Source: Methanothermobacter tenebrarum
GTDB lineage: Archaea > Methanobacteriota > Methanobacteria > Methanobacteriales > DSM-23052
Length of the DNA: 64,000 bases
Assembly (NCBI RefSeq): GCF_023167465.1
Contig: NZ_AP025698.1
Span: forward strand, 372,001-436,000
Reading direction: 5' to 3'
Shown piece after piece: positions 25,455-34,366 of this stretch (the stretch's first letter is position 1; each line of letters opens with the position of its first letter). A program made the position numbers and the translations under genes. The notes below the pieces were generated by a model, which was given only the letters and a program-made list of their open reading frames with translations, was not told the DNA's origin and did not search any database.

Positions 25455-26537
25455 ATGGTTAGAGAAGCTAAACTTGCCCTGGAGGATGGAACCCTACTCA
25501 GGGGTGAGGGTTTCGGTTTCGAAACGGTTAAAAGTGGAGAAGTCGTATTCGCGACTGGTATGACAGGCTATGTTGAAGCACTCACCGACCCCTCATATAA
25601 GGGCCAAATTTTAATGTTAACATATCCACTCCAGGGAAACTATGGCATATCCAGTAGATGGTACCAATCAGATGGTATAAAAGCAGAGGGGCTTATCGTA
25701 AGGGAAGAATGCAAAAAGCCATCACATCACATGGCAGAAAAGACGCTCTCAGACTTCCTAGAAGAATATGAGATCCCAGGTATAAGTGGTGTTGATACAA
25801 GGGCCCTAACAATAAAAATAAGGGAAAAGGGGACCATGAAGGGTGCTCTGGCTACTGAGGATATTGAAGATGATGAACTTATAAGATTAGCCATAGAACA
25901 ACCAGACATACGCGAATTAGACCTTGTAGATAAAGTCTCCGTAAAGGAACCCAAAGTTTTGCATGAAGAATACAACGACAGGATCGCCATAATAGACTGC
26001 GGGACAAAAAACAATATCATAAAAGCCCTCCTGGAAAGAGAGGTTAGCGTGGCCCTTCTACCATATAATACAAGTCCAGATAAGATACTAGAATATGACC
26101 CTGACGCCATACTAGTATCAAACGGTCCTGGAGACCCAACAAGGGTTAAAGAGGCTATAGAAACGGTTAAAAGATTATCAGAGAGGCTCCCGATATTCGG
26201 GATCTGCTTCGGTCAACAGATAATAGCACTAGCATTCAACGCGAAAATATACAAGATGAAATTCGGACACAGGGGAGCCAACCAACCAGTCAAAAACCTA
26301 GAAACGGGAGAAGTCGCTATAACATCACAAAACCACGGCTTCGCAGTAGATCCGAAATCAATAGACGAAAAGAGTATCAAGATAACCCACCTGAACCTTA
26401 ATGATGGGACAGTCGAGGGGATACAACATAGAGAACTCCCCATCATGGCCGTCCAATACCATCCAGAAGCCGGACCAGGACCACACGACACCTATAAAAT
26501 CTTCGATAAATTCGTGGAGATAATGAGGGAATATTAA
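25455..26537 (+). CDS. carA: Carbamoyl-phosphate synthase small subunit
   Basis: 360 residues: N-terminal CarA domain (LALEDGTLLRGEGFG, FATGMTGYVEALTDPSYKGQI) and a class I glutamine amidotransferase domain with VSNGPGDPT (about 218), the nucleophile Cys in FGICFGQQIIALAF (about 246) and His/Glu in AVQYHPEAGPGPHDT (about 335). It makes ammonia from glutamine for carbamoyl phosphate, feeding arginine and pyrimidine synthesis. GGTGAT precedes the ATG. carB begins 13 bases downstream. Confidence 0.98.
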   Translation: MVREAKLALEDGTLLRGEGFGFETVKSGEVVFATGMTGYVEALTDPSYKGQILMLTYPLQGNYGISSRWYQSDGIKAEGLIVREECKKPSHHMAEKTLSDFLEEYEIPGISGVDTRALTIKIREKGTMKGALATEDIEDDELIRLAIEQPDIRELDLVDKVSVKEPKVLHEEYNDRIAIIDCGTKNNIIKALLEREVSVALLPYNTSPDKILEYDPDAILVSNGPGDPTRVKEAIETVKRLSERLPIFGICFGQQIIALAFNAKIYKMKFGHRGANQPVKNLETGEVAITSQNHGFAVDPKSIDEKSIKITHLNLNDGTVEGIQHRELPIMAVQYHPEAGPGPHDTYKIFDKFVEIMREY

Positions 26538-26550
26538 AGGGGATCGCCAG

Positions 26551-29500
26551 ATGCCGAGGGATAAAAGCATAAAGAAGGTGCTTATAATAGGCTCGGGGCC
26601 AATCCAGATAGGACAAGCAGCCGAATTCGATTACTCAGGCTCCCAAGCATGTAAAGCCCTGAGAGAAGAGGGTGTTAAGACAATACTAGTCAATTCAAAC
26701 CCTGCAACAATCCAAACAGACATGGAAATGGCCGATAAAGTCTACATTGAACCATTAACGCCAGAGATAGTGGCCAAGATCATAAAAAGGGAAAAACCAG
26801 ACGCCCTACTCCCAACAATGGGTGGGCAGACAGGCCTAAACGTTGCAACAGGCCTAGCACAAATAGGGGCGCTAGAAGATGTTAAAGTCATAGGCTCGTC
26901 CATAGAAACAATAAGGAACGTTGAAGACAGAGACTTATTTGACAATCTCATGAAAAAGCTTAACGAGCCAGTACCCAAAGCTAAAGCCGTTGAATCGGTC
27001 GAAGAGGCCTTAGAGGCTGTTAAAGAGATAGGGTATCCTGTTATTGTTAGACCAGCATTCACACTAGGAGGTACCGGTGGAGGCGTGGCCCACAACCCAG
27101 AAGAACTCAAAGAAGTGGTTACAAGAGGCCTTGAAATGAGCTTCATAAACCAAGTCCTCATAGACCAATCAGTCCTAGGCTGGAAAGAATTCGAATACGA
27201 GGTTATGCGGGACAAAAAAGACACGTGTATCATAGTATGTAACATGGAAAACATAGACCCCATGGGCGTACATACAGGTGAGAGTATAGTTGTTGCACCA
27301 GCCCAGACACTAACTGACGAAGAAAACCAGAAACTCAGAGACGTATCCCTCAAGATAATAAGAGCCCTTAAAATCGAAGGAGGATGCAACATACAATTCG
27401 CAGTACACCCCGAAACAGGAGAATATAAAGTCATCGAAGTGAATCCACGGGTAAGCAGGAGCAGCGCCCTAGCATCCAAGGCAACAGGCTACCCCATAGC
27501 CAAGATAGCTGCCAAAATCGCCATAGGCCTCACACTTGACGAGATACAAAATGATATCACAAAAGAGACACCAGCATCATTCGAACCAACCATAGACTAT
27601 GTAGTGACCAAAATACCCCGCTGGCCATTCGACAAATTCAGGGACATAGACAGGCACATTGGAGTACAGATGAAATCCACCGGGGAAGTCATGGCCATCG
27701 GCAGGACACTGGAAGAATCCCTACATAAGGCTATAAGATCCTTGGACATTGGAAGACATGGCTTCGAAGAAGTTCCATTCACACCAGCCGACCTTGCCAA
27801 TCCCACAGATGAAAGACTATTCCAAGTATACACAGCACTAAAAAATGGGATGAGCATCAATAAAGTCTATAAGCTTACAAAGATTGACAAATTCTTCCTA
27901 TACAAGATACTTGAGATAATAAAATTTGAAAAAACCCTCAAAGAGGACGGGCTAAGCCTTGAAACATTAAAGAAAGCTAAAAGGTTAGGTTTTTCAGACA
28001 AGAAAATAGCCCAACTTACAAGTTTAAAGGAGAAAGAGGTACGTAAACTGCGCAGGAAGCATAATATAAAACCAGTATATAAGATGGTTGACACCTGCGC
28101 CGCCGAATTCGAGGCCAAAACGCCATACTATTACGGATCCTATGACATGGAAGATGAAGTGGAAGTTTCAAAGAAACCAAAGGTCCTGATAATAGGATCA
28201 GGGCCCATAAGGATAGGCCAGGGCATAGAATTTGACTATTGTTGTGTACATGCGACCATGGCCTTCAGAGAGGAAGGATTCGAGACAATAATGGTAAACA
28301 ACAACCCAGAAACAGTAAGTACAGACTATGACATATCAGATAAACTCTACTTCGAACCCCTAACCCTAGAAGATGTACTGGCCATAATAGACAAAGAAAA
28401 ACCAGACGGGGTTGTGGTCCAATTCGGGGGCCAAACATCAATTAACCTAGCAGTTCCACTCGCAAAGGAAGGAGTAAAGATACTTGGAACACCCCACGAG
28501 AGCATAGACAAGGTCGAGGACCGTGAAAGATTCACAAAGGTACTGGAAAAACTGAACATACCCCAAGCCCCCTATGGTATAGCAAAATCATTCGAGGATG
28601 CCAGACGCGTAGCTGAAAAGATAGGATACCCAGTACTCGTAAGACCCTCCTATGTTTTAGGTGGAAGAGCGATGGAAATAGTCTACGACGAAAAAGAACT
28701 TGAAGAATACATGGAAGAGGCTGTCAGAGTCTCCCCAAAACATCCAATCCTCGTTGACAAATTCCTAGAGGATGCCATAGAAGTTGACGTTGACGCAGTA
28801 TGTGACGGTGAAGAAGTCTATATAGGGGGTATCATGGAACATATCGAAGAAGCAGGCGTCCACTCAGGAGACTCAGCATGTGTCATACCACCCCAGACCA
28901 TCCCAGAGGATATAATAAAAATCATAGAAGATTACACAAGAAAACTCGCACTAGAACTAGAAGTTGTAGGATTAATAAACATACAATATGCTGTCAAAGC
29001 CAATGAAGAGCCACCAGTCTACATACTCGAAGCCAACCCCAGGGCGAGCAGAACAGTACCCTTCGTGAGCAAAGCCACAGGAGTGCCACTGGCAAAAGTC
29101 GCCGCGAAACTAATGCTAGGCAAAAAATTATCAACACTGGGACTGACCTCAAAAAAAGAAATAGATCACGTGGCGGTTAAAGAATCCGTATTCCCATTCA
29201 TCAAACTCCCAGGAGCCGACTCAGTACTCGGACCCGAGATGAAATCCACCGGTGAAAGCATGGGCATCGATGAAAACTTCGGCCTCGCCTATTACAAGTC
29301 ACAACTTTCAGCCAACATGGAACTACCAATAAAGGGTAAAATCTTCATAAGCGTTAAAGACCCTGACAAAACAAAAATAGCAGACATAGTGCAAAAAGCA
29401 GAGGAGCTAGGATTCCAAATTATAGCAACACGGGGCACCGCAGAGGCCGTGAAGGACATCTCAAACATTGAGGTTATAAATAAAGTGAGCCAACCTTCAC

Positions 29501-29727
29501 CTAACATAAAAGACGCCATACTCGCAGGTGAAGTGGGACTCATAATAAACACGCCCTCTGGTAAACAATCAGCCGATGACGGGTACATTATAAGGAGAAT
29601 GGCCATAGAATTGGGAATACCATATGTCACAACACTTGCAGGTGCAAGAGCGGCTCTAAACGCCATAGAAGCGGTTAAAATGGGTAAAATAACGGTTAAA
29701 TCCCTCAATGAATACCACGGATCATAG
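26551..29727 (+). CDS. carB: Carbamoyl-phosphate synthase large subunit, unsplit
   Basis: 1058 residues, full length for CarB. Two homologous halves: first carboxyphosphate synthetase with VLIIGSGPIQIGQAAEFDYS (about 9-28) and an ATP-grasp domain, an oligomerisation domain (about 405-540), second carbamoyl-phosphate domain with VLIIGSGPIRIGQGIEFDY (about 545) and ATP-grasp, then an allosteric MGS-like domain from about 930 (KGKIFISVKDPDKTKI). From memory, the related M. thermautotrophicus gene is split into two; here one continuous frame joins both halves. Co-transcribed with carA. Confidence 0.98.
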   Translation: MPRDKSIKKVLIIGSGPIQIGQAAEFDYSGSQACKALREEGVKTILVNSNPATIQTDMEMADKVYIEPLTPEIVAKIIKREKPDALLPTMGGQTGLNVATGLAQIGALEDVKVIGSSIETIRNVEDRDLFDNLMKKLNEPVPKAKAVESVEEALEAVKEIGYPVIVRPAFTLGGTGGGVAHNPEELKEVVTRGLEMSFINQVLIDQSVLGWKEFEYEVMRDKKDTCIIVCNMENIDPMGVHTGESIVVAPAQTLTDEENQKLRDVSLKIIRALKIEGGCNIQFAVHPETGEYKVIEVNPRVSRSSALASKATGYPIAKIAAKIAIGLTLDEIQNDITKETPASFEPTIDYVVTKIPRWPFDKFRDIDRHIGVQMKSTGEVMAIGRTLEESLHKAIRSLDIGRHGFEEVPFTPADLANPTDERLFQVYTALKNGMSINKVYKLTKIDKFFLYKILEIIKFEKTLKEDGLSLETLKKAKRLGFSDKKIAQLTSLKEKEVRKLRRKHNIKPVYKMVDTCAAEFEAKTPYYYGSYDMEDEVEVSKKPKVLIIGSGPIRIGQGIEFDYCCVHATMAFREEGFETIMVNNNPETVSTDYDISDKLYFEPLTLEDVLAIIDKEKPDGVVVQFGGQTSINLAVPLAKEGVKILGTPHESIDKVEDRERFTKVLEKLNIPQAPYGIAKSFEDARRVAEKIGYPVLVRPSYVLGGRAMEIVYDEKELEEYMEEAVRVSPKHPILVDKFLEDAIEVDVDAVCDGEEVYIGGIMEHIEEAGVHSGDSACVIPPQTIPEDIIKIIEDYTRKLALELEVVGLINIQYAVKANEEPPVYILEANPRASRTVPFVSKATGVPLAKVAAKLMLGKKLSTLGLTSKKEIDHVAVKESVFPFIKLPGADSVLGPEMKSTGESMGIDENFGLAYYKSQLSANMELPIKGKIFISVKDPDKTKIADIVQKAEELGFQIIATRGTAEAVKDISNIEVINKVSQPSPNIKDAILAGEVGLIINTPSGKQSADDGYIIRRMAIELGIPYVTTLAGARAALNAIEAVKMGKITVKSLNEYHGS

Positions 29728-29817
29728 GGGTGGGAACCCCCATACCATCAAATATGAAATTTCCAAGGTTCTTTAAAACATGCGATGGCCTTGAAGATAC
29801 TATTTTAGGGATTCAAA

Positions 29818-30969
29818 ATGCTTGTTATTGAAAATGGTATTATATTAGAAGGTATGAATTTAAACCCTAAAAGGGCGAATATTGCAATAGAAGATGGCAA
29901 GATACTAGAGATAAGCGGGGAAAAAATCCCATCAGATCATAAAATAGACGCAAAAGGGTGCATCATAGCCCCAGGGTTTATAAACGCACATGTACACACT
30001 GCTGACAGCATCCTAAAAGACTTGGGTGACGGTAAAAGCCTAGAGGAGATAGTGAAACCCCCAATGGGATTAAAACATAGGATGCTCGAGAATACAAAAG
30101 ACGAAAAGATCATAGAGGCTACTAGAGCCTCCATCATAGAAATGATATCCGCCGGCACCACAACCTTCATAGACTATAGAGAAGGCGGAATAAAAGGCAT
30201 AAAATTACTTAAAAACGCGCTAAAAGGCTTACCTATAAATTCACTCATACTAGGAAGAGATCCAATCTTCCTAGAAGAAAACCCGAACACGACAAACCTG
30301 AAAAATAGGATAAAAAAACTCCTAAAATTCGCTGATGGGATAGGGGCGAGTGGATTCGGCGAAATAACCGACGAGACAGCCCACACAATCGTGGAAGAAT
30401 GTGAAAAGTGGGATAAAATAGCATCAATACACGTAGCCGAAAGCATTAAAGCTCAGAGACTCTTCATGGAAAAGACAGGCAAAAGTGAAGTGGAAAGAGC
30501 CATAAATGCAGGCTTCCATTTACTCGTACATTTTACCAACCCACTCCCAGGAGACCTCCAACTAGCCTCAAAAAATAAAACTACAATTGTTGCATGTCCA
30601 AGATCAAATGGGATGCTATCAACAGGAATACCACCAATAGCAAAAATACATAAAAATGTAAACCTGCTCTTGGGAACCGATAATATAATGTTTAACGCGC
30701 CAGACATGTTCAGGGAAATGGAATATACCCTGAAAGTTACAAGGGCCCTTAAAGGGGGTTACTTCCATCCCAGGGAAGTTTTGAAGATGGCAACAACAAA
30801 CATTCACAGATTCCTTAACAAAAAAATAGGATGCATAGCTGAAGGTTTCCAAGCAGATCTCATAATAGTTGAATCACTATCTAAAAACCCTTATCTCTCA
30901 CTTATTAATAGAAGCCAATCGAAAAATATAAGACATGTTATAATAAAAGGTAAAATAGTTAAGAGGTGA
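29818..30969 (+). CDS. Amidohydrolase family protein (ATZ/TRZ type)
   Basis: 383 residues, metal-dependent TIM-barrel hydrolase. NAHVHTADSILKDLG (about 57) has the first two metal His; SAGTTTFIDYREGGI (about 116), IHVAES (about 203), LLVHFTNP (about 235) and LLGTDNIMFNAPDM (about 289) supply the other metal and catalytic residues. Closest in style to chlorohydrolases/guanine and 5'-deoxyadenosine deaminases; a purine-related deaminase is likely but the substrate cannot be read. A short GGGG...CCCC palindrome follows carB at about 29727-29742 and may separate the transcripts. A stress protein gene follows after 4 bases. Confidence 0.88.
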   Translation: MLVIENGIILEGMNLNPKRANIAIEDGKILEISGEKIPSDHKIDAKGCIIAPGFINAHVHTADSILKDLGDGKSLEEIVKPPMGLKHRMLENTKDEKIIEATRASIIEMISAGTTTFIDYREGGIKGIKLLKNALKGLPINSLILGRDPIFLEENPNTTNLKNRIKKLLKFADGIGASGFGEITDETAHTIVEECEKWDKIASIHVAESIKAQRLFMEKTGKSEVERAINAGFHLLVHFTNPLPGDLQLASKNKTTIVACPRSNGMLSTGIPPIAKIHKNVNLLLGTDNIMFNAPDMFREMEYTLKVTRALKGGYFHPREVLKMATTNIHRFLNKKIGCIAEGFQADLIIVESLSKNPYLSLINRSQSKNIRHVIIKGKIVKR

Positions 30970-30973
30970 ATTT

Positions 30974-31405
30974 ATGTACAAAAAAATCCTCCTACCCACC
31001 GACGGCTCAGAACATGCTAACAAAGCAGCTGAACATGCAATATGGATAGCAAAGGAGAGTGGCGCGGAGATAATAGCACTAACCGTCATGGAAACATCCA
31101 CTTTCATAGGATTGCCAGCCGACGACCTTATAATACGCATCAAGGAAATCCTCGAAGAAGAAGCCTCAAATTCCCTGGATAAAATAAAAAAGCTTGTCGA
31201 GGAATCAGGCCACGATATCAAACTCACATTAAAGACAGATGAAGGTTCACCCGCGGATTCGATCCTAAATACGATAGAAGAAGAAGGTATAGATCTCGTG
31301 GTAATGGGGACATCAGGCAAACACAGCCTCGACAGGTTCCTTCTCGGGAGCGTGACAGAAAAGGTCGTAAGATCTGCAAAGTGCCCAGTATTAGTAGTAC
31401 ATTAA
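30974..31405 (+). CDS. Universal stress protein family (ATP-binding type)
   Basis: 143 residues: KKILLPTDGSEHANKAAEHA at the start and GTSGKHSLDRFLLGSVTEKVV near the end. The glycine pattern (GTSG...GSVTEKV) is that of ATP-binding UspA-type proteins like MJ0577. Its cellular role is not established. GAGGTGA precedes the ATG. It sits between the amidohydrolase (4-base gap) and a CBS-domain protein (40-base gap, which includes an A-rich run), suggesting a stress/energy-sensing group. Confidence 0.93.
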   Translation: MYKKILLPTDGSEHANKAAEHAIWIAKESGAEIIALTVMETSTFIGLPADDLIIRIKEILEEEASNSLDKIKKLVEESGHDIKLTLKTDEGSPADSILNTIEEEGIDLVVMGTSGKHSLDRFLLGSVTEKVVRSAKCPVLVVH

Positions 31406-31445
31406 CCTTTCAAAAAAAAGCTAATTCTTGGATCGGGTGTAGAGA

Positions 31446-32291
31446 ATGTTAGCAAAGGATATAATGTCAAAAGAAATATACTATGTGAAAGTTCCAGGAA
31501 ACCGCACACAAGCACTGGAGATAATGAGAAAAAAGAACGTTTCAGGGCTACCAGTTGTTAAAGAGGGCTCCGATAAGCTTGTGGGTGTCATAACACGTTC
31601 AGATATAATAGAAAACCCCGACGAGGAACAGATAGCCCTTATAATGACAAGGGATCCTATTGTGGCCTCCCCAGAAGATCCTGTAAGTTTAGTAGCCTCT
31701 AAGATGGTGGAAAATAATATAAGGAGGATTCCCATAGTCGAAAACGATAAACTAGTCGGTATAATCACAGCCTATGATATCGTATCCCGGGCACTCACAG
31801 AGATGGACATAGATTCTCCAGTAGAGGATTATATGATCCTAAACATACCCACAACATGGGATAGAACACCCCTTAACATAGCATTTGAGATCATGAGATA
31901 CTTCAAATTAAAGGTTCTACTCACCATCAACAATGAAGCTAGACTATCAGGGATACTCACCGAGACAGACTTTCTAAACGAAAGCGAGGTAGTCTCTGAG
32001 AGGACAGTCCATAATACCTCAGTAGGTACTGAAGGAGACAGATGGACATGGGATAGCAAAAATGTTCTCTATGTTATCAAAAATCAACTCAGATTTTCAG
32101 ATAAGGAAGTAAGGGATGTTGCCACAACAGAAATAGTCACAGTGACAAAAACGACAAGTGTCAGTAACTGCGCAAAGAAAATGAGAAAATACAAAATTGA
32201 ACAAATACCTGTCATAGACTTTGAAGGAGAACTAGTAGGATTGTTAAGAGCCCAAGACCTTATAAAGGCCCTAGTTGATTCAGATGAGTAA
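31446..32291 (+). CDS. Four-CBS-domain protein
   Basis: 281 residues made of four CBS motifs: about 1-58 (AKDIMSKEIYYVKV...GVITRSDII), 62-120 (IMTRDPIVASPEDP...GIITAYDIV), 125-180 (VEDYMILNIPTTW...GILTETDFL) and 215-278 (VATTEIVTVTKTT...GLLRAQDLI). Pairs of CBS motifs bind adenine nucleotides, so this is probably an energy- or nucleotide-sensing regulator; no catalytic or DNA-binding domain is attached. The next gene overlaps its end by 8 bases. Confidence 0.92.
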   Translation: MLAKDIMSKEIYYVKVPGNRTQALEIMRKKNVSGLPVVKEGSDKLVGVITRSDIIENPDEEQIALIMTRDPIVASPEDPVSLVASKMVENNIRRIPIVENDKLVGIITAYDIVSRALTEMDIDSPVEDYMILNIPTTWDRTPLNIAFEIMRYFKLKVLLTINNEARLSGILTETDFLNESEVVSERTVHNTSVGTEGDRWTWDSKNVLYVIKNQLRFSDKEVRDVATTEIVTVTKTTSVSNCAKKMRKYKIEQIPVIDFEGELVGLLRAQDLIKALVDSDE

Positions 32292-32703
32292 CGAATCCAC
32301 TCTACGTATAAAAGCCTCAAAGGGAGCTTTAACATTCGCCGCGAAAAATGGGGGGAAAGTATCTATCAAAGATCTTCAATTAAAGGTTTTATGGGGATAT
32401 TGTTGGTTGCATGGACTACCATATATCGAAACATTCCTCGCAGTGATGGAACTGATACTCAAGAAGATAATAAGTGATGTTATAGAGCATGAAGATCTCA
32501 ACCTAGAATATCGTATTATAGCCAATGACACCCCAGAAGAAGCGAACCAAATAGAGATAATATTCAATAATATAAAAGCAGATGATATCGAATTTCATGT
32601 CCTCGGAGACATCATATTCCAAGGGGAGGATACCAGGGGCTTCATCCGCAAAATAACCAGTTTCAGAAGGAATGTAGATGAAAACATACAAACCGTACTC
32701 TAG
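32284..32703 (+). CDS. Conserved hypothetical protein
   Basis: 139 residues, soluble. No characterised family recognised. The first 80 residues look alpha-helical (GALTFAAKNGG, LKVLWGYCWLHGLPYIETF), the rest strand-rich and acidic. The frame opens at TTG 32275, but ATG 32284 overlaps the CBS gene by only 8 bases. Its stop overlaps the convergent larE-like gene by 4 bases. Position suggests a partner of the CBS-domain protein (inference). Confidence 0.75.
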   Translation: MSNESTLRIKASKGALTFAAKNGGKVSIKDLQLKVLWGYCWLHGLPYIETFLAVMELILKKIISDVIEHEDLNLEYRIIANDTPEEANQIEIIFNNIKADDIEFHVLGDIIFQGEDTRGFIRKITSFRRNVDENIQTVL

Positions 32704-33716
32704 TTTTTCATCCGCCTTATACCTGATAATACCTCTAGTAGTATCCTCTCAGCCTCTTTTCTATCTTTAACTTCCTCAATTATTATCCTACCATCCTCAG
32801 AAATCTTAACTATACCATCGCCTATTTTTAACCATTGAGCATCTTCTCGGTAAGCTTTGAAGTTGGAGTATGTTTTCTCCAAATCAATAGGATAAGGGAG
32901 TTTTAATTCAAATATCGTCCTACCATCCTCTTGAGAGCCTATAAGCTCCCCCCTATACTTGCGGTAGCCTTCCATGTCCACGTGCACGCCCCTGAAACCT
33001 GCTGATTTAAATTTCCCCAGGATATATTCTAGGAGTTGCTTGTCTAGTATTTTACTTGTATCATCTACTTGGATTACCGCGATACCATTAAAGTCCCTGA
33101 CCCTGACTAACTCAAGACCTGTAAGATCCTTTATAAGTTTTTCAGCATATGATATCATATTAAGTTTTTTGGCGGTTATCGGCCCCTTTATCCTAGTTGC
33201 CAAACAAGTAGTATCTGGTGCATAATCTATGTTTTCTCTTTTCAAGTACTCCATAACATCTTCTTCTGTTATTTTCGCTTCTAATAGTGGACTTCTTATT
33301 TTTCTTTTATAATTTGCCATGATCCCCGGCCGATCTTCGAGCATGTCTGTTATATTAGTCCCATCTACTATGATATCAAATCCCTTTTCTTCTGCGACGG
33401 ATTCTAGGATAGCGTAAATGCGATCTTTGCAATGGAAACACCTTTGAGGGGTGTTTTTCCTGAAATTTTCGTATTCAAGGAAATTTTCTTTTATGATTTT
33501 ATGCGGGATTCCCAGTTTCGAAGCTATATACCTCGCATTTCGGGTGGCATCTACTGGTAGCGTCCCAGTGTCTACAGTTACGGCGATAGCCTCCCTTGAG
33601 GCCTTTGATGCTATCTTGGCGATGAGCGTACTGTCTGATCCCCCAGAGAATGCTATTATAACCTTTTTATCCTTTAGGATGTCTTCGACTTGTTTAATCT
33701 TTGCCTCAAGTTCCAT
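32700..33716 (-). CDS. larE: LarE-like ATP-dependent sulfur transferase (PP-loop)
   Basis: 338 residues. N-terminal PP-loop pyrophosphatase: IIAFSGGSDSTLIAKIA (about 19-35). RCFHCK (about 92-97) and DTTCLATRI (about 176) supply three conserved cysteines; the last aligns with the sacrificial Cys of Lactobacillus LarE, and proteins with all three are reported to bind an Fe-S cluster and transfer sulfur without self-destruction. A C-terminal extension of about 80 residues is not in the basic family. It is third in a ycaO-tfuA-larE order (8-base gap after tfuA), so it might supply sulfur for thioamidation (inference). Confidence 0.88.
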   Translation of the reverse strand: MELEAKIKQVEDILKDKKVIIAFSGGSDSTLIAKIASKASREAIAVTVDTGTLPVDATRNARYIASKLGIPHKIIKENFLEYENFRKNTPQRCFHCKDRIYAILESVAEEKGFDIIVDGTNITDMLEDRPGIMANYKRKIRSPLLEAKITEEDVMEYLKRENIDYAPDTTCLATRIKGPITAKKLNMISYAEKLIKDLTGLELVRVRDFNGIAVIQVDDTSKILDKQLLEYILGKFKSAGFRGVHVDMEGYRKYRGELIGSQEDGRTIFELKLPYPIDLEKTYSNFKAYREDAQWLKIGDGIVKISEDGRIIIEEVKDRKEAERILLEVLSGIRRMKN

Positions 33717-33724
33717 TATGGATA

Positions 33725-34366
33725 CTACCTTAATAGTTCGTCTCTCACATATTCTAGGACTCTGATGGCATCCTCCCTTTTTATGTCAACACCCTCATCT
33801 TCTATAAATTTTTTTAATCGCTGGAGAATATCTGGGTTTATGTTACACTCTCTATAGATTCTATCATATGTCCTTTTAGGATAAAATATTGACTTGGCAG
33901 CTCTGATAAGATGCTCTAGTTCATCCTTTGAGATTATACCATGCATATATGCTCTCTTAAAATTGTAGTGGATACTTACAAGGGAATCTGATAGTGGTTG
34001 TAGGGTCTTGGGATCGAAGGCAACTGCAACATCATCATCAGATTCTATGCTCCCATCCTTGTATTTCTCATAGATATAGCCTATACCTATCATCCCGAGA
34101 CTGTCAAGTTCTGATGCTCGGAGAGCCCCCATACTAGCCCCTCCAACCACCTTCACACCCATTTTAAGTGCTTTTATTATCTCCTTGTGGGCGACTGCAG
34201 GCTCATGATGGAAAACCCCATCTATGATCACGATGATATCAACAGGCCTTCTAATAATCTTTAGGATATCACCTCTCCTTACCGGGGGATGATATTCGGC
34301 CTCCAATATCCTCCTAGCTTCCCTAGGATGTAGGGATGGACCCGTGAATACGATTACCCGCTTCAT
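33725..34366 (-). CDS. tfuA: TfuA-like protein, YcaO partner
   Basis: 213 residues. TfuA core: VIVFTGPSLHPREA (about 4), HPPVRRGDI, VIIDGVFHHEPAVAHKEI (about 50) and GASMGALRASELDSLGM (about 77). In methanogens TfuA and YcaO are needed to change a glycine of McrA to thioglycine; TfuA is thought to help deliver sulfur or recruit the substrate. Its start lies 44 bases inside ycaO, so the two are tightly coupled. The C-terminal 60 residues are charged helices. Confidence 0.93.
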   Translation of the reverse strand: MKRVIVFTGPSLHPREARRILEAEYHPPVRRGDILKIIRRPVDIIVIIDGVFHHEPAVAHKEIIKALKMGVKVVGGASMGALRASELDSLGMIGIGYIYEKYKDGSIESDDDVAVAFDPKTLQPLSDSLVSIHYNFKRAYMHGIISKDELEHLIRAAKSIFYPKRTYDRIYRECNINPDILQRLKKFIEDEGVDIKREDAIRVLEYVRDELLR

